Source of the DNA: Virgibacillus_O xinjiangensis | Lineage (GTDB): Bacteria; Bacillota; Bacilli; Bacillales; Amphibacillaceae | Length of the DNA: 64,000 bases | Assembly (NCBI RefSeq): GCF_042643145.1 | Contig: NZ_JBHRSA010000041.1 | Location: 124,001 to 188,000, forward strand | Reading direction: 5' to 3' | Shown here: in pieces, positions 41,592-50,274 of the stretch | Numbering within the stretch: position 1 is the first letter of the stretch | How the letters are laid out: each line of letters starts with the position of its first letter | Program-made: the position numbers and the translations under genes | Notes under the pieces: model-generated | Databases searched by the model: none | Told to the model about the DNA's origin: nothing | What the model saw: only the letters and a program-made list of their open reading frames with translations

Positions 41592-42545
41592 ATGGGTGGT
41601 GGAATGATGCGTGTCTTAAAAGCAGAACAATCAACGGACCCATTTTCGCACGGACGTATTTATTCATGCAAACTTACCTGGCTGCAACTGGCTAGACCTA
41701 TAACTTTAAGCGGAACCATCAGTCCGATCCTAGCCGGTACAGGTTTGGCTGCACTTGACGGACGACTGCGTTACGACTTGCTGTTCGTGTTGCTGGTCGC
41801 GGCAATCCTAGTACAAACATCGGCTAATATGTTCAATGATTATTTTGATTTCAGGAATGGGCAGGATAAAGAAAAATGGCAGCTGGAAGAAGCGAAAGCA
41901 TCTAGCCGGCTTCCCGTTCATCATCAGGTCCCCTATATAGCCAGTTCGCTTATAGGGGTTGCGATGATTCTAGGTCTTTGGATTTCCTCTCAGGCCGGCT
42001 GGTGGATAGCAGTTGTAGGCTCCATTGGAATCGCTGCAGGAATTGCCTATTCAGCCGGCCGGCATTCTTTGGCTGCTCTAGGGCTTGGAGAGGTGACAGC
42101 AGGCCTGTTTTTGGGGATGACGGTTACGTTGCTCAGCTACAGTGTTCAGACCCAAGCAATCAACTGGACCATAATGATGATTGCTCTGCTCTATGCCATG
42201 TTGATCAGTACGATGATCTTGACCAACAACTTGCGGGATATCCAGAAAGACAAGGGATACCGGAGGACTTTGGCAATGAGGCTGGGGAGGAGACAGGCAG
42301 AAGGGTTGTTGACGGTTCTATTATTCAGTTGCTATTTGCTGGTTCTGGCTCTGGTAATAGTGGAAGCCGTCCCTGCAGGCACCCTCTTCGTCCTGTTGGC
42401 AATTCCCATCGCCATCCGGCTGCGCTGGTCCTTTCGAGAGTCCAGCACAGAAGCTGAAGAAAAAATGGCGATGAAATGGGCAGGCCGGCATCACTGGGTA
42501 TTCGGTCTTCTCTTTGCAGCTGGTATACTGACAGGATTGCTATAA
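41592..42545 (+). CDS. UbiA-family prenyltransferase, MenA-like
   Basis: 317-aa polytopic enzyme attaching a polyprenyl chain to an aromatic acceptor. First Asp-rich motif NMFNDYFDFRNGQD (about residue 77) and second NNLRDIQKDKGYRRTLAMRLGRRQAEG are those of MenA (1,4-dihydroxy-2-naphthoate prenyltransferase) rather than CtaB/heme O synthase. B. subtilis keeps menA elsewhere, so this may be an extra copy making a quinone for anaerobic growth, or the only menA in this genome. ATG at 41592, 41604 or 41607 are possible starts. Last gene of the operon, ending at a terminator shared with narI2. Confidence 0.87.
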   Translation: MGGGMMRVLKAEQSTDPFSHGRIYSCKLTWLQLARPITLSGTISPILAGTGLAALDGRLRYDLLFVLLVAAILVQTSANMFNDYFDFRNGQDKEKWQLEEAKASSRLPVHHQVPYIASSLIGVAMILGLWISSQAGWWIAVVGSIGIAAGIAYSAGRHSLAALGLGEVTAGLFLGMTVTLLSYSVQTQAINWTIMMIALLYAMLISTMILTNNLRDIQKDKGYRRTLAMRLGRRQAEGLLTVLLFSCYLLVLALVIVEAVPAGTLFVLLAIPIAIRLRWSFRESSTEAEEKMAMKWAGRHHWVFGLLFAAGILTGLL

Positions 42546-42548
42546 AAG

Positions 42549-42582
42549 AAAAACACCGGAAGCCGTCCGGCTTCCGGTGCCA
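42549..42582. terminator. bidirectional terminator between the UbiA gene and narI2
   Basis: A perfect 12-bp stem CACCGGAAGCCG/CGGCTTCCGGTG with a 2-nt loop. A-rich on the left, weak T on the right; best as terminator for the minus strand. Confidence 0.8.
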
Positions 42583-42587
42583 GTTGA

Positions 42588-43298
42588 TCATGCCCCAGGT
42601 GTTTCATTTCCTTTCCGCTTATAATTCGACCTTGACCGATATTGCTGCGGAGCTCTAGTCGGATAACTCACAGGCAGACTGTAGAAGTGGACCAGGCTCG
42701 TGAACGGTATGGAAGCAAACAAGCCGAAAGCCGCAATAACATGGATTTTGAAAACCATGGGAGCCGCTGCCATCAATTCATATTTCGGCTGCAGAACGAA
42801 CAGACTGCGGAACCATGGGCCTATTGCCTGTCGATAATCATATGGTATAGGCCCGGTATTGTATACCAAAGTCACCCACGTACCTGTTCCCGCGACCAGC
42901 AAAAGGGCTATAAGAGAAAAGAAATCTGCAAAACTTGCTCGGATTCGAACAGGGTCGAAGATGATCTTCCTGATTAAGAGAATAATCAACCCAGCCATGA
43001 CCATGATAGCTGCTACTCCCCCACCGGCAAGCGCGAGACTATGATACTGGTGGTCATTGATCCCGACAGCATAATAGAATTCCAGGGGAATAATAATCCC
43101 CATGACATGGCCGATAAAAGCGAAGATGATTCCCCAGTGAAAAAGAGGGGAGCCAATACTCAACCATTTCTTTTCCAGGAATTCCGTGGAAGGGGCCGCC
43201 CAACTGAGCTGCCGGAATGCGTATCGGTACAGCAATCCAAGGAGCATCATCATTAATGTTACATATGGATAGACTACCCACCAGAAAACTTCTGGCAT
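42588..43298 (-). CDS. narI: respiratory nitrate reductase gamma subunit (copy 2)
   Basis: 236-aa membrane cytochrome b. Same landmarks as copy 1: LLYRYAFRQLSWAAPSTEFLEKKWLSIGSPLFHWGIIFAFIGHVMG, VAGTGTWVTLVYNTGPIPYDYRQAIGPWFRSLFVL and KIHVIAAFGLFASIPFTSLVHFYSLPVSYPTRAPQQYRSR, with the four heme histidines. The C-terminal tail is longer and more basic than in copy 1. ATG 43298 is preferred over the TTG at 43301. Last gene of the second nar operon. Confidence 0.95.
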   Translation of the reverse strand: MPEVFWWVVYPYVTLMMMLLGLLYRYAFRQLSWAAPSTEFLEKKWLSIGSPLFHWGIIFAFIGHVMGIIIPLEFYYAVGINDHQYHSLALAGGGVAAIMVMAGLIILLIRKIIFDPVRIRASFADFFSLIALLLVAGTGTWVTLVYNTGPIPYDYRQAIGPWFRSLFVLQPKYELMAAAPMVFKIHVIAAFGLFASIPFTSLVHFYSLPVSYPTRAPQQYRSRSNYKRKGNETPGA

Positions 43299-43335
43299 CA
43301 AATCACCCCTTCAGATATTGATGTGAATATAAGAA

Positions 43336-43935
43336 TCACTGGTACATAATCGGGTATGGCAGCTCTTCCAAATCCGCCTCTTCCCGTTCGAATTCCAGCT
43401 TCTCTATTTCCGCTTTGGTCGGTTCCGGGAAAACATAATCCCTCAATACTTCCAGAATTTTGGCGAACGGGCTATCATGGATATGGTCAGACATTCGCTT
43501 GATTGCAACAGCAAGCCTTCTGACAAGCCGCTGATGGTCGGGGTTTTCCTCTGTGATTGCAAGAAACTCGAACAATAGCGGTATATAATCTGCCAGCTCT
43601 CCTTCCACCCCGGCATAGCCTGCATCGGCCAGGATATTCTGCAGACGGATGAGGGCAGCTCCACGTTTTGGACTGTCTCCTAGTTCGTGTGCCGTCAGGT
43701 AAAGCCCCAGCTTCGATTTCAAATCGAAGCTCGACACATACAACTCCCGGCGCACATGTACAGGGAGCCTCAAAATAGGTGCATATGCGGCTTTAAGGTC
43801 CTGTCTCAATCTTAGAGATGATATTTTCTCCTCGACAAAAGCATCCATTTCCTCTTCTTCCTGAACATCCGTCTCCTCAGGATAACCGAGGAGACGCGAT
43901 GCAATCAGAAGAACAGCACGCTGATCTTGGTCCAT
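43336..43935 (-). CDS. narJ: nitrate reductase assembly chaperone (copy 2)
   Basis: 199-aa NarJ-type helical chaperone. ASRLLGYPEETDV, RELYVSSFDLKSKLGLYLTAHELGDSPKRGAALIRLQNILADAGY and ELADYIPLLFEFLA align with copy 1, though the two are clearly diverged, suggesting each serves its own NarG. Ends in a Glu-rich tail (FEREEADLEELPYPIMYQ). It starts 4 bp after narH2 ends, unlike copy 1 where a repeat element intervenes. Confidence 0.95.
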   Translation of the reverse strand: MDQDQRAVLLIASRLLGYPEETDVQEEEEMDAFVEEKISSLRLRQDLKAAYAPILRLPVHVRRELYVSSFDLKSKLGLYLTAHELGDSPKRGAALIRLQNILADAGYAGVEGELADYIPLLFEFLAITEENPDHQRLVRRLAVAIKRMSDHIHDSPFAKILEVLRDYVFPEPTKAEIEKLEFEREEADLEELPYPIMYQ

Positions 43936-43938
43936 TGT

Positions 43939-45429
43939 TTAATCCCTCCCGAAGGTAGCCATGACACCTTCTGGCGGAGCCAAGTCTTCCAAGCTGCAGG
44001 CACCTTGTTCATAATAATTGTCATCATCCATTTCTCTTCTTCCAGTCGGAATGACAAAACGCTCATTATATTTCGCAATCCCCAGCAGTCTGGCCATATC
44101 TTGAAGTTCTTCTGGTGTGGTTCCCGCCTCTTGCACGAGTTCACTCTGTCTGAATTCATCCACATCACCGACCGTCTGTCCACGCATGAGCACACGCATT
44201 GCTGTCAGTTTCAACAGAACTTTACGGATTACTTCCTTATCACCTGCCGAGAGCAATGATGCCAAATACTCCATCGGTATCCTCATTTGATCGACGGCAG
44301 GAATATACCCGTCTGTACTCAGTTCATCTTCATTGGTGATATGGTTCATGATCGGACTGAGCGGTGGTACATACCATACCATAGGCATGGTGCGGTATTC
44401 AGGGTGGAGCGGAAGAGCGATCTTCCATTTAATTGCCATTTTGTAGACAGGAGATTCCTGTGCAGCTTCAATCCAAGCGTCATTGATCCCTGCTTCTCTT
44501 GCCTTTTCCTGTATATCCGGATCAAAAGGATCAAGAAAACAGCCAAGCTGAGCTTCATAGAGATCCTGCGGGTCTTCTACAGATGCCGCTTCTTTTACCT
44601 TGTCCGCGTCATAGAGCACTACCCCAATATAACGGATCCTTCCGACACAGGTTTCTGAACAGATAGTAGGAAGCCCTGCTTCTGTTCTCGGATAACAGAA
44701 ATTGCATTTCTCTGCTTTATGAGTGTTCCAATTATAATAAACTTTGTGATACGGGCAGCCGCTCATACAAAAACGCCAACCACGGCAGGCATCCTGATCA
44801 ACCAGAACAATCCCGTCTTCATCACGTTTATATAGCGCACCGGATGGACAGGATGCGACACAGGATGGATTCAAGCAATGCTCACAAATCCTCGGAAGAT
44901 ACATCATGAAAGTCTTCTCATATTCCATGGAAATGTGTTCTTGAAGTTCCTGTACGTTCGGGTCCAGCGGAACGACCTCACTGCCGCCCGCCAGGTCATC
45001 ATCCCAGTTGGAGCCCCATTCCGGTTTGTCCATATATTTACCGGTTATTTGGGATTTCGGCCTGCCGACAGGGAGATTTTCCCTTTTCGGGCTATGAAGA
45101 AGGTTATCATAATCATATGTCCATGGTTCATAGTAGTCTTCCATTGTGGCCATGTTTGGATTATAGAAAATCTTGGCGAGTTTGGAAACGGGACCGCCGG
45201 CTTTGAGCCGCAGCTTCCCGTTTTTCATTTCCCAGCCGCCCTTGTAACGATCGGTATCCTCCCAGCTTTTCGGATAACCGGGACCTGGACGGGTTTCCAC
45301 ATTGTTGAACCACATGTATTCTGTTCCCGGACGATTTGTCCACGTATTTTTGCACGTGACGGAACATGTATGACAGCCGATGCACTTATCCAAGTGCATC
45401 ACCATCGCTACCTGTGCCTTAATCCTCAA
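43939..45429 (-). CDS. narH: respiratory nitrate reductase beta subunit (copy 2)
   Basis: 496-aa four-cluster Fe-S subunit: CIGCHTCSVTC, CEHCLNPSCVASCPSG, CRGWRFCMSGCPY (Trp marking the [3Fe-4S] site), CNFCYPR and CSETCVG. Very similar to copy 1 throughout, differing most at the N-terminal third (DPNVQELQEHISMEYEK) and the C-terminus. It overlaps narG2 by 11 bp exactly as in copy 1, showing the operons arose by duplication or share ancestry. Confidence 0.97.
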   Translation of the reverse strand: MRIKAQVAMVMHLDKCIGCHTCSVTCKNTWTNRPGTEYMWFNNVETRPGPGYPKSWEDTDRYKGGWEMKNGKLRLKAGGPVSKLAKIFYNPNMATMEDYYEPWTYDYDNLLHSPKRENLPVGRPKSQITGKYMDKPEWGSNWDDDLAGGSEVVPLDPNVQELQEHISMEYEKTFMMYLPRICEHCLNPSCVASCPSGALYKRDEDGIVLVDQDACRGWRFCMSGCPYHKVYYNWNTHKAEKCNFCYPRTEAGLPTICSETCVGRIRYIGVVLYDADKVKEAASVEDPQDLYEAQLGCFLDPFDPDIQEKAREAGINDAWIEAAQESPVYKMAIKWKIALPLHPEYRTMPMVWYVPPLSPIMNHITNEDELSTDGYIPAVDQMRIPMEYLASLLSAGDKEVIRKVLLKLTAMRVLMRGQTVGDVDEFRQSELVQEAGTTPEELQDMARLLGIAKYNERFVIPTGRREMDDDNYYEQGACSLEDLAPPEGVMATFGRD

Positions 45430-48400
45430 GCCAATCTACCTCCTTCAGTTTTCTGATGACTGCCATCGTGTCACGCTGATGGCCGGTCGGTCCATAGTAG
45501 TTGAATCCATAGCTCAGCTGTGAATAGCCGCCGATCATATGCGTCGGTTTCAAAGAGATCCGGGTCACACTGTTATGGGTTCCGCCCCGCTTTTTATTGA
45601 TGGAGGTGCCCGGTACACCTAGCGTACGATCCTGCGCATGATACATATAAGCCATTCCCTGTGGGATACGGTAGGTCAAGACCACCCTTGCAGAAATAGC
45701 ACCATTCCGGTTGTACACTTCAATCCAGTCATTATCTTTCAGTCCAATTGCATGCCCATCATTTTCATTCATCCATACCGTCTGCCAACCGCGGAACAGG
45801 GTCGACATCTGTGTCGTATCGGTAAACATGGTATGGATGCCCCACTTCTGATGGGGGGTCAAGTAACGGACGGTAATCGATTCTCCGTTCTCCTCCACCC
45901 CTTTTTCATTTTCCAGGAACGGTCGATGTGCTAGCGGCGGAATGTACAGTGGCAGGCCTTCCCCGAAATCTAAAATCATCTCATGGTCCAGATAAAAGCT
46001 CTGTCTGCCTGTCAATGTCCGCCAAGGAATGTTGTATTCTGTATTGACAGTAAATGGCGAATACCTCCGGTTGTCTTTCTCCAGTCCGCTCCATACTGGT
46101 GTGGAGATAGCGTGCCTTGGCTGAACGGTCAGATCGTTGAGGTTGAATTCCTCCTCTTCCCTACCTTCAGCAATATCGGATAGGTCCTGGCCAGTCTTCT
46201 TCTCGAGTGACTTCCATCCAGCAGTCGCCCGCTTGCCATTGGTGGCACCCGACATCAACAGGATGGCTTCGATCGCTTGCCTGTCCGTATAAAGATCTGG
46301 CAGCCCTTTGCCTATTCCTTCACGCCTTGAAATACCAACCCGCTTTCCAAGCTCTTCATATACTTCTTCACCTGGAATTGTAACGCCTTTGGAACCGTAG
46401 CCTTTCTTGATTTCCGGTCCGATTGTTGTCATTTTTTCATAAACCCTCGGGTAATCCCGCTGAACGACCTGCAGATTCGGCATGGTCTTGCCTGGTACCG
46501 GCTCAGTCTCTCCTTTGCGCCAATCCTTGACCTTGCCAAGAGCCTGGGAGATTTCTCCCGGGGTATCATGTGCCAGCGGTGTCATCATCAATTCCTCCGT
46601 TGCCGGCAGATGTTCTTCGGCCAGCTCGGAGAATACTTTCGCTATTTCACGAAAAGTATTCCAGTCGCTTTTCGCCTGCCATGGTGGAGAAATGGCCGGG
46701 TTGAACGGATGGACGAATGGGTGCAAGTCTGTGCTGCTGAGATCATATTTTTCATACCAGGTCGCAGCTGGAAGCACAATGTCGGAGAACAGCCCGGAAC
46801 TGGTCATCCGGAAATCGACACTGACGAATAAATCCGTTTTACCTTTTGGAGCTTCTTCCGGAACATTGATCGTCTCCGGCTGCCAGGAATTTTCCGTATC
46901 GGTCAGCACCTGGTCTTCCCCACCGATCAGATGCCTGGCGAAATATTCATGTCCTTTCCCACTGTCACCCAGCAGGTTGGAACGCCAGTTGAAAAACACC
47001 TTAGGAAAGTTTCTCGGATCATCCGGGTTTTCAATGGACCAATCTATCTTTCCATCCTTGATTTGACGGACGACATCCTGGACCACATCTTCATTCGTCT
47101 CTGCCCCGCGTTCCTTGCTTTCCTTTACCAGGTCAATGGAATTCTGGGTGAATTGCGGAAAAGATGGCAGCCATCCCATCCGTACAGCCATTGCATTCAA
47201 ATCAGCAGGATGCATATTATTATATTTGCCGCCCCACTCGGCGTCTCCGTTATCAATATTAGTTTCGTAACGGAATTGGTCGGTGGCAAAGTAGAAAAAA
47301 GACGTACCATTCTGATGACGCGGAGGCTTTTGCCAGTCGCCTGCAAAGGCAATTTGCTGCCACCCCTCAAGCGGTCGTACTTTTTCCTGTCCGACATAGT
47401 GGGCCCAGCCCCCGCCATTCACACCTTGGGAACCGGTAAGCAGTACTAGATTGAGAATGGAACGATAGATTTGGTCACTGTGATACCAATGGTTCGTTCC
47501 ACCGCCCATCGCAATCATTGATTTTCCATTGGTGCGTGCAGCCGTGTCGGCGAACTCCTTGGCCACTTTGATTACATGGTTGCGGTTCACACTGGTGATC
47601 CCCTCCTGCCATGCAGGTGTGTATGCCTTCGGATCGTTATAATCTTTTGGATAATCACCCGGCAGGCCTCTGTTCACCCCCGTGTGGGCCATCATCAAAT
47701 CATAGACGGTGACAGCTTTTCGCACGTTGCCGTCTTTATCTGTAATATGTTTCACCGGTACACCGCGTTCGACCGATCCTCCGCTTTCTCCCGAAAAATT
47801 AGGGAAGCGGACCATAGCTGTTTCATCGGATTCATTGATGAAGCTCAGCTGGGGATCAATGAAGGATCCATCTTCTTTTTCCAATTCCAAGTTCCAATTG
47901 CTGCTGCCGTCCCACCGGTGTCCTTGACTGCCATTCGGTGCTTCAGGCTGTTTCGTGGAGGCATCCCAAACCAGTGTTTTCCATTCCCCAAGCTCTTCTT
48001 CGCTGCCAAGATCTGCCGTACGCAGGAAGCGGTCGGAACGGATTCCTTTTTCATCCTCATCTAAAAGTACCAAGTACGGAAGGTCCGTGAATTTCTTTAC
48101 ATAATCGATAAAGTACGGAGTCTGTTTGTTTACGTAAAATTCTTTCAGGATGACATGCGTCATTGCCATTGCCATTGCCCCGTCGGTTCCGGCCTTAGCA
48201 GGAAGCCATAGGTCGGCAAATTTATCGTACTCCGCATAGTCCGGACTCACGCCAACAACCTTTGTGCCGTTGTAGCGGGATTCCACCATGAAATGTGCAT
48301 CAGGTGTCCGTGTTTGTGGCAGGTTCGTTCCCCAAATGATGAAGTATTTGGAGTTATACCAGTCGGCACTTTCCGGCACATCTGTTTGTTCCCCCCACAC

Positions 48401-49099
48401 TTGAGGCGAAGCGGGCGGAAGATCGGCATACCAGTCATAGAAGCTGAGGATGGTACCGCCAATCAACGACAGGAAGCGGGTTCCCGCTGAGTAACTGGCC
48501 ATGGACATGGCTGGTATCGGGCTGAACCCTGTTACACGGTCAGGCCCGTACTGCTTGATGGTATGGATGGTCGATGCTGCAATGATTTCGCACATTTCCC
48601 TCCAATCCGCCCGGACAAAGCCGCCTTTTCCTCGCGCTTTCACATATTTCTCCCGTTTTTCCGGATGGTTGACAATGTTTTCCCAGGCAGCTACAGGGCC
48701 ATAGCCTTCCGCTTTCTCGGCTTTCCACAATTCATAAAGGTCCCCGCGGATATAGGGATATTTCACACGGATCGGGCTATATGTGTACCATGAAAAGCTT
48801 GCTCCCCTTGGACATCCACGCGGCTCATACTCTGGAAAGTCATCGCCGGTGGTAGGGTAATCCGTCTGCTGTGTCTCCGAGGTGATGATGCCATCCTTGA
48901 CATAGATTTTCCAACTGCAGGAACCCGTACAGTTCACCCCATGGGTAGAACGGACGGCTTTGTCATACTGCCATCTTCTACGGTAGATATCCTCGGAGTC
49001 TCTGGGCCGCGGGCTCTCTTCCGTCCACCCATCATTAATCCGTTTTCCTTCACGGAGATATCTTAATGACTGGAACAATTTATTAGTTTTTCGCTCCAT
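45419..49099 (-). CDS. narG: respiratory nitrate reductase alpha subunit (copy 2)
   Basis: 1226-aa Mo-bis-MGD nitrate reductase. FS0 region STHGVNCTGSCSWKIYVKDG and GCPRGASFSW, active-site region DLPPASPQVWGEQTDVPESADW, MGGGTNHWYHSDQIYRSILNLVLLTGSQGVNGGGWAHY and the C-terminal TRISLKPTHMIGGYSQLSYGFNYYGPTGHQRD are intact, so it is expected to be active. Collinear with copy 1 with scattered differences over the whole length. GAGGAGG precedes the ATG. It overlaps the 49083 gene by 17 bp. Fourth gene of an operon that begins at the hemerythrin-like gene under an FNR promoter. Confidence 0.97.
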   Translation of the reverse strand: MERKTNKLFQSLRYLREGKRINDGWTEESPRPRDSEDIYRRRWQYDKAVRSTHGVNCTGSCSWKIYVKDGIITSETQQTDYPTTGDDFPEYEPRGCPRGASFSWYTYSPIRVKYPYIRGDLYELWKAEKAEGYGPVAAWENIVNHPEKREKYVKARGKGGFVRADWREMCEIIAASTIHTIKQYGPDRVTGFSPIPAMSMASYSAGTRFLSLIGGTILSFYDWYADLPPASPQVWGEQTDVPESADWYNSKYFIIWGTNLPQTRTPDAHFMVESRYNGTKVVGVSPDYAEYDKFADLWLPAKAGTDGAMAMAMTHVILKEFYVNKQTPYFIDYVKKFTDLPYLVLLDEDEKGIRSDRFLRTADLGSEEELGEWKTLVWDASTKQPEAPNGSQGHRWDGSSNWNLELEKEDGSFIDPQLSFINESDETAMVRFPNFSGESGGSVERGVPVKHITDKDGNVRKAVTVYDLMMAHTGVNRGLPGDYPKDYNDPKAYTPAWQEGITSVNRNHVIKVAKEFADTAARTNGKSMIAMGGGTNHWYHSDQIYRSILNLVLLTGSQGVNGGGWAHYVGQEKVRPLEGWQQIAFAGDWQKPPRHQNGTSFFYFATDQFRYETNIDNGDAEWGGKYNNMHPADLNAMAVRMGWLPSFPQFTQNSIDLVKESKERGAETNEDVVQDVVRQIKDGKIDWSIENPDDPRNFPKVFFNWRSNLLGDSGKGHEYFARHLIGGEDQVLTDTENSWQPETINVPEEAPKGKTDLFVSVDFRMTSSGLFSDIVLPAATWYEKYDLSSTDLHPFVHPFNPAISPPWQAKSDWNTFREIAKVFSELAEEHLPATEELMMTPLAHDTPGEISQALGKVKDWRKGETEPVPGKTMPNLQVVQRDYPRVYEKMTTIGPEIKKGYGSKGVTIPGEEVYEELGKRVGISRREGIGKGLPDLYTDRQAIEAILLMSGATNGKRATAGWKSLEKKTGQDLSDIAEGREEEEFNLNDLTVQPRHAISTPVWSGLEKDNRRYSPFTVNTEYNIPWRTLTGRQSFYLDHEMILDFGEGLPLYIPPLAHRPFLENEKGVEENGESITVRYLTPHQKWGIHTMFTDTTQMSTLFRGWQTVWMNENDGHAIGLKDNDWIEVYNRNGAISARVVLTYRIPQGMAYMYHAQDRTLGVPGTSINKKRGGTHNSVTRISLKPTHMIGGYSQLSYGFNYYGPTGHQRDTMAVIRKLKEVDWLED

Positions 49100-49373
49100 T
49101 CATATCCTCCTCTTCAAGCATGCTGGCAAGCGGGTTGAACCGCTCTCCGGTAATACGGAAGCTTCCTTCCCCCTCTTCCAATTCCTCCAGAAAAACCTTG
49201 AGGCTTGGGGCATTTGCTGCCACCAGGATCAGCCGCTCCAGAGTATCCAAATCATTCATCTCATAAATGGATTCGACAACTTTGGGAGGAACCTTCCCAA
49301 AACGCATTTTCAAAATGGAAATCAAATCTTCCCGGTCTTCTACAAATCCTGCATCCTCTTCAAAGAAAAACAA
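49083..49373 (-). CDS. 96-aa protein upstream of narG2, DUF4351-like
   Basis: Small acidic protein from TTG 49373 with AAGGAGG 6 nt upstream. Residues about 20-65 (ILKMRFGKVPPKVVESIYEMNDLDTLERLILVAANAPSLKVFLEEL) resemble the short helical DUF4351 segment often found at the end of Rpn/PD-(D/E)XK transposase-like proteins, here standing alone. The end overlaps the narG2 start by 17 bp, so it is co-translated with it. Function unknown; no equivalent precedes narG1. Confidence 0.72.
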   Translation of the reverse strand: MFFFEEDAGFVEDREDLISILKMRFGKVPPKVVESIYEMNDLDTLERLILVAANAPSLKVFLEELEEGEGSFRITGERFNPLASMLEEEDMNGAKN

Positions 49374-49397
49374 GCAGCATCCTCCTTCTTCTATATG

Positions 49398-49712
49398 TTA
49401 AGGTTTCACCATTTTATAGTAGTCGGCAATCATGACTTCCCGGCAGGCTTCCCCTGTCCTTTGCACAAAATCCTGCAAGTCTTCCCCTTCCTGCTCAATC
49501 TCGTCCATGGAGAACACCTCTTCCTCTACATGGGTAAAACCTTCTCCATACTGCAGGATGACAAGTATGCCATTTTCCTCCTGTATGCCTTCCAGCTGTA
49601 TATCATACGAGTGGATGTGGAACTGTTCTTCCAGCTGACTTGTGAGAAATCGATAGAGCTTCGGAGAAAGGACCCGAAGAAACTTTGCTTTCTTTTCTGT
49701 TATTTCTTCCAT
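49398..49712 (-). CDS. 104-aa protein of unknown function in the nar2 operon
   Basis: Cytoplasmic acidic protein without a recognised domain. An N-terminal basic helix (KKAKFLRVLSPKLYRFLTSQLEEQF), a central beta-rich part (SYDIQLEGIQEENGILVILQYGEGFTHVEEEVFSM) and a C-terminal helix (FVQRTGEACREVMIADYYKMV). A single Cys. TAGGAGG precedes the ATG. Second cistron of the FNR-controlled nar2 operon. Confidence 0.72.
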   Translation of the reverse strand: MEEITEKKAKFLRVLSPKLYRFLTSQLEEQFHIHSYDIQLEGIQEENGILVILQYGEGFTHVEEEVFSMDEIEQEGEDLQDFVQRTGEACREVMIADYYKMVKP

Positions 49713-49752
49713 TGTCTGTACCTCCTATGTCGACAGAAGACCATATGGTTTA

Positions 49753-50169
49753 CTAGCGCTCCGGCAAAATGCGTTCCTCTGCCTGATTGTGCAGCAAATC
49801 AACATGTACCAAGGATTGAAAACGAGTCAGCACCTCAGCACTCGCTCCTTCTGTATCAAGCAATTCTTTGATCTCCTCAATGAGGAGTCCCAAAAGTTCA
49901 TGGTCCCTGGTCAAGGCTGTAATCTGGTCCTTCATTTCCGGATATTCTTCAAGTAGTTCCCGGTAAAGTCCCTCTTCCTCTTCCTTGGCATGTCTCAATG
50001 TCCGTGTTTCCCAGTGTTCAACCCCAACATATGCTACTTCCAATGCTTGCTCCTTCCGGTCATCTAACAGCAACCGCTCAAGAAGTTCGTTTAATTCCAT
50101 GGCCTCTGTAAGGGCTGCCTCGTGAATGGCGGAGTGGCTGTCCACATGCTTTAAGCCAGGTCCTGACAT
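49753..50169 (-). CDS. hemerythrin-like HHE domain protein
   Basis: 138-aa four-helix bundle of the hemerythrin cation-binding type. Candidate di-iron ligands: HVDSHSAIHEAAL in helix 1, VEHWETRTLRHAKEEEEGLY in helix 2, TRDHELLGLLIEEI in helix 3 and VHVDLLHNQAEERILPE in helix 4. Such proteins bind O2 or NO, or repair Fe-S clusters. It is the first gene of the nar2 operon, 90 bp after an FNR box. GGAGG precedes the ATG. A role as NO/O2 buffer or maturation helper for NarG2/NarH2 is inference. Confidence 0.87.
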   Translation of the reverse strand: MSGPGLKHVDSHSAIHEAALTEAMELNELLERLLLDDRKEQALEVAYVGVEHWETRTLRHAKEEEEGLYRELLEEYPEMKDQITALTRDHELLGLLIEEIKELLDTEGASAEVLTRFQSLVHVDLLHNQAEERILPER

Positions 50170-50231
50170 CTAACTTCCTCCTATGCGTATTTACGCAGTT
50201 TTTGTCGAATGATGAATTAGTTTATTTATTC

Positions 50232-50274
50232 ATAATAAATTTAATAGATAGTAATTGATGTGATAATTATCACA
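50232..50274 (-). promoter_or_regulatory. FNR-type promoter of the nar2 operon
   Basis: Perfect palindromic FNR box TGTGATAATTATCACA at 50259-50274 and minus-strand -10 TATTAT at 50237-50232, with centres 32 bp apart (FNR at about -41.5). Confidence 0.85.
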
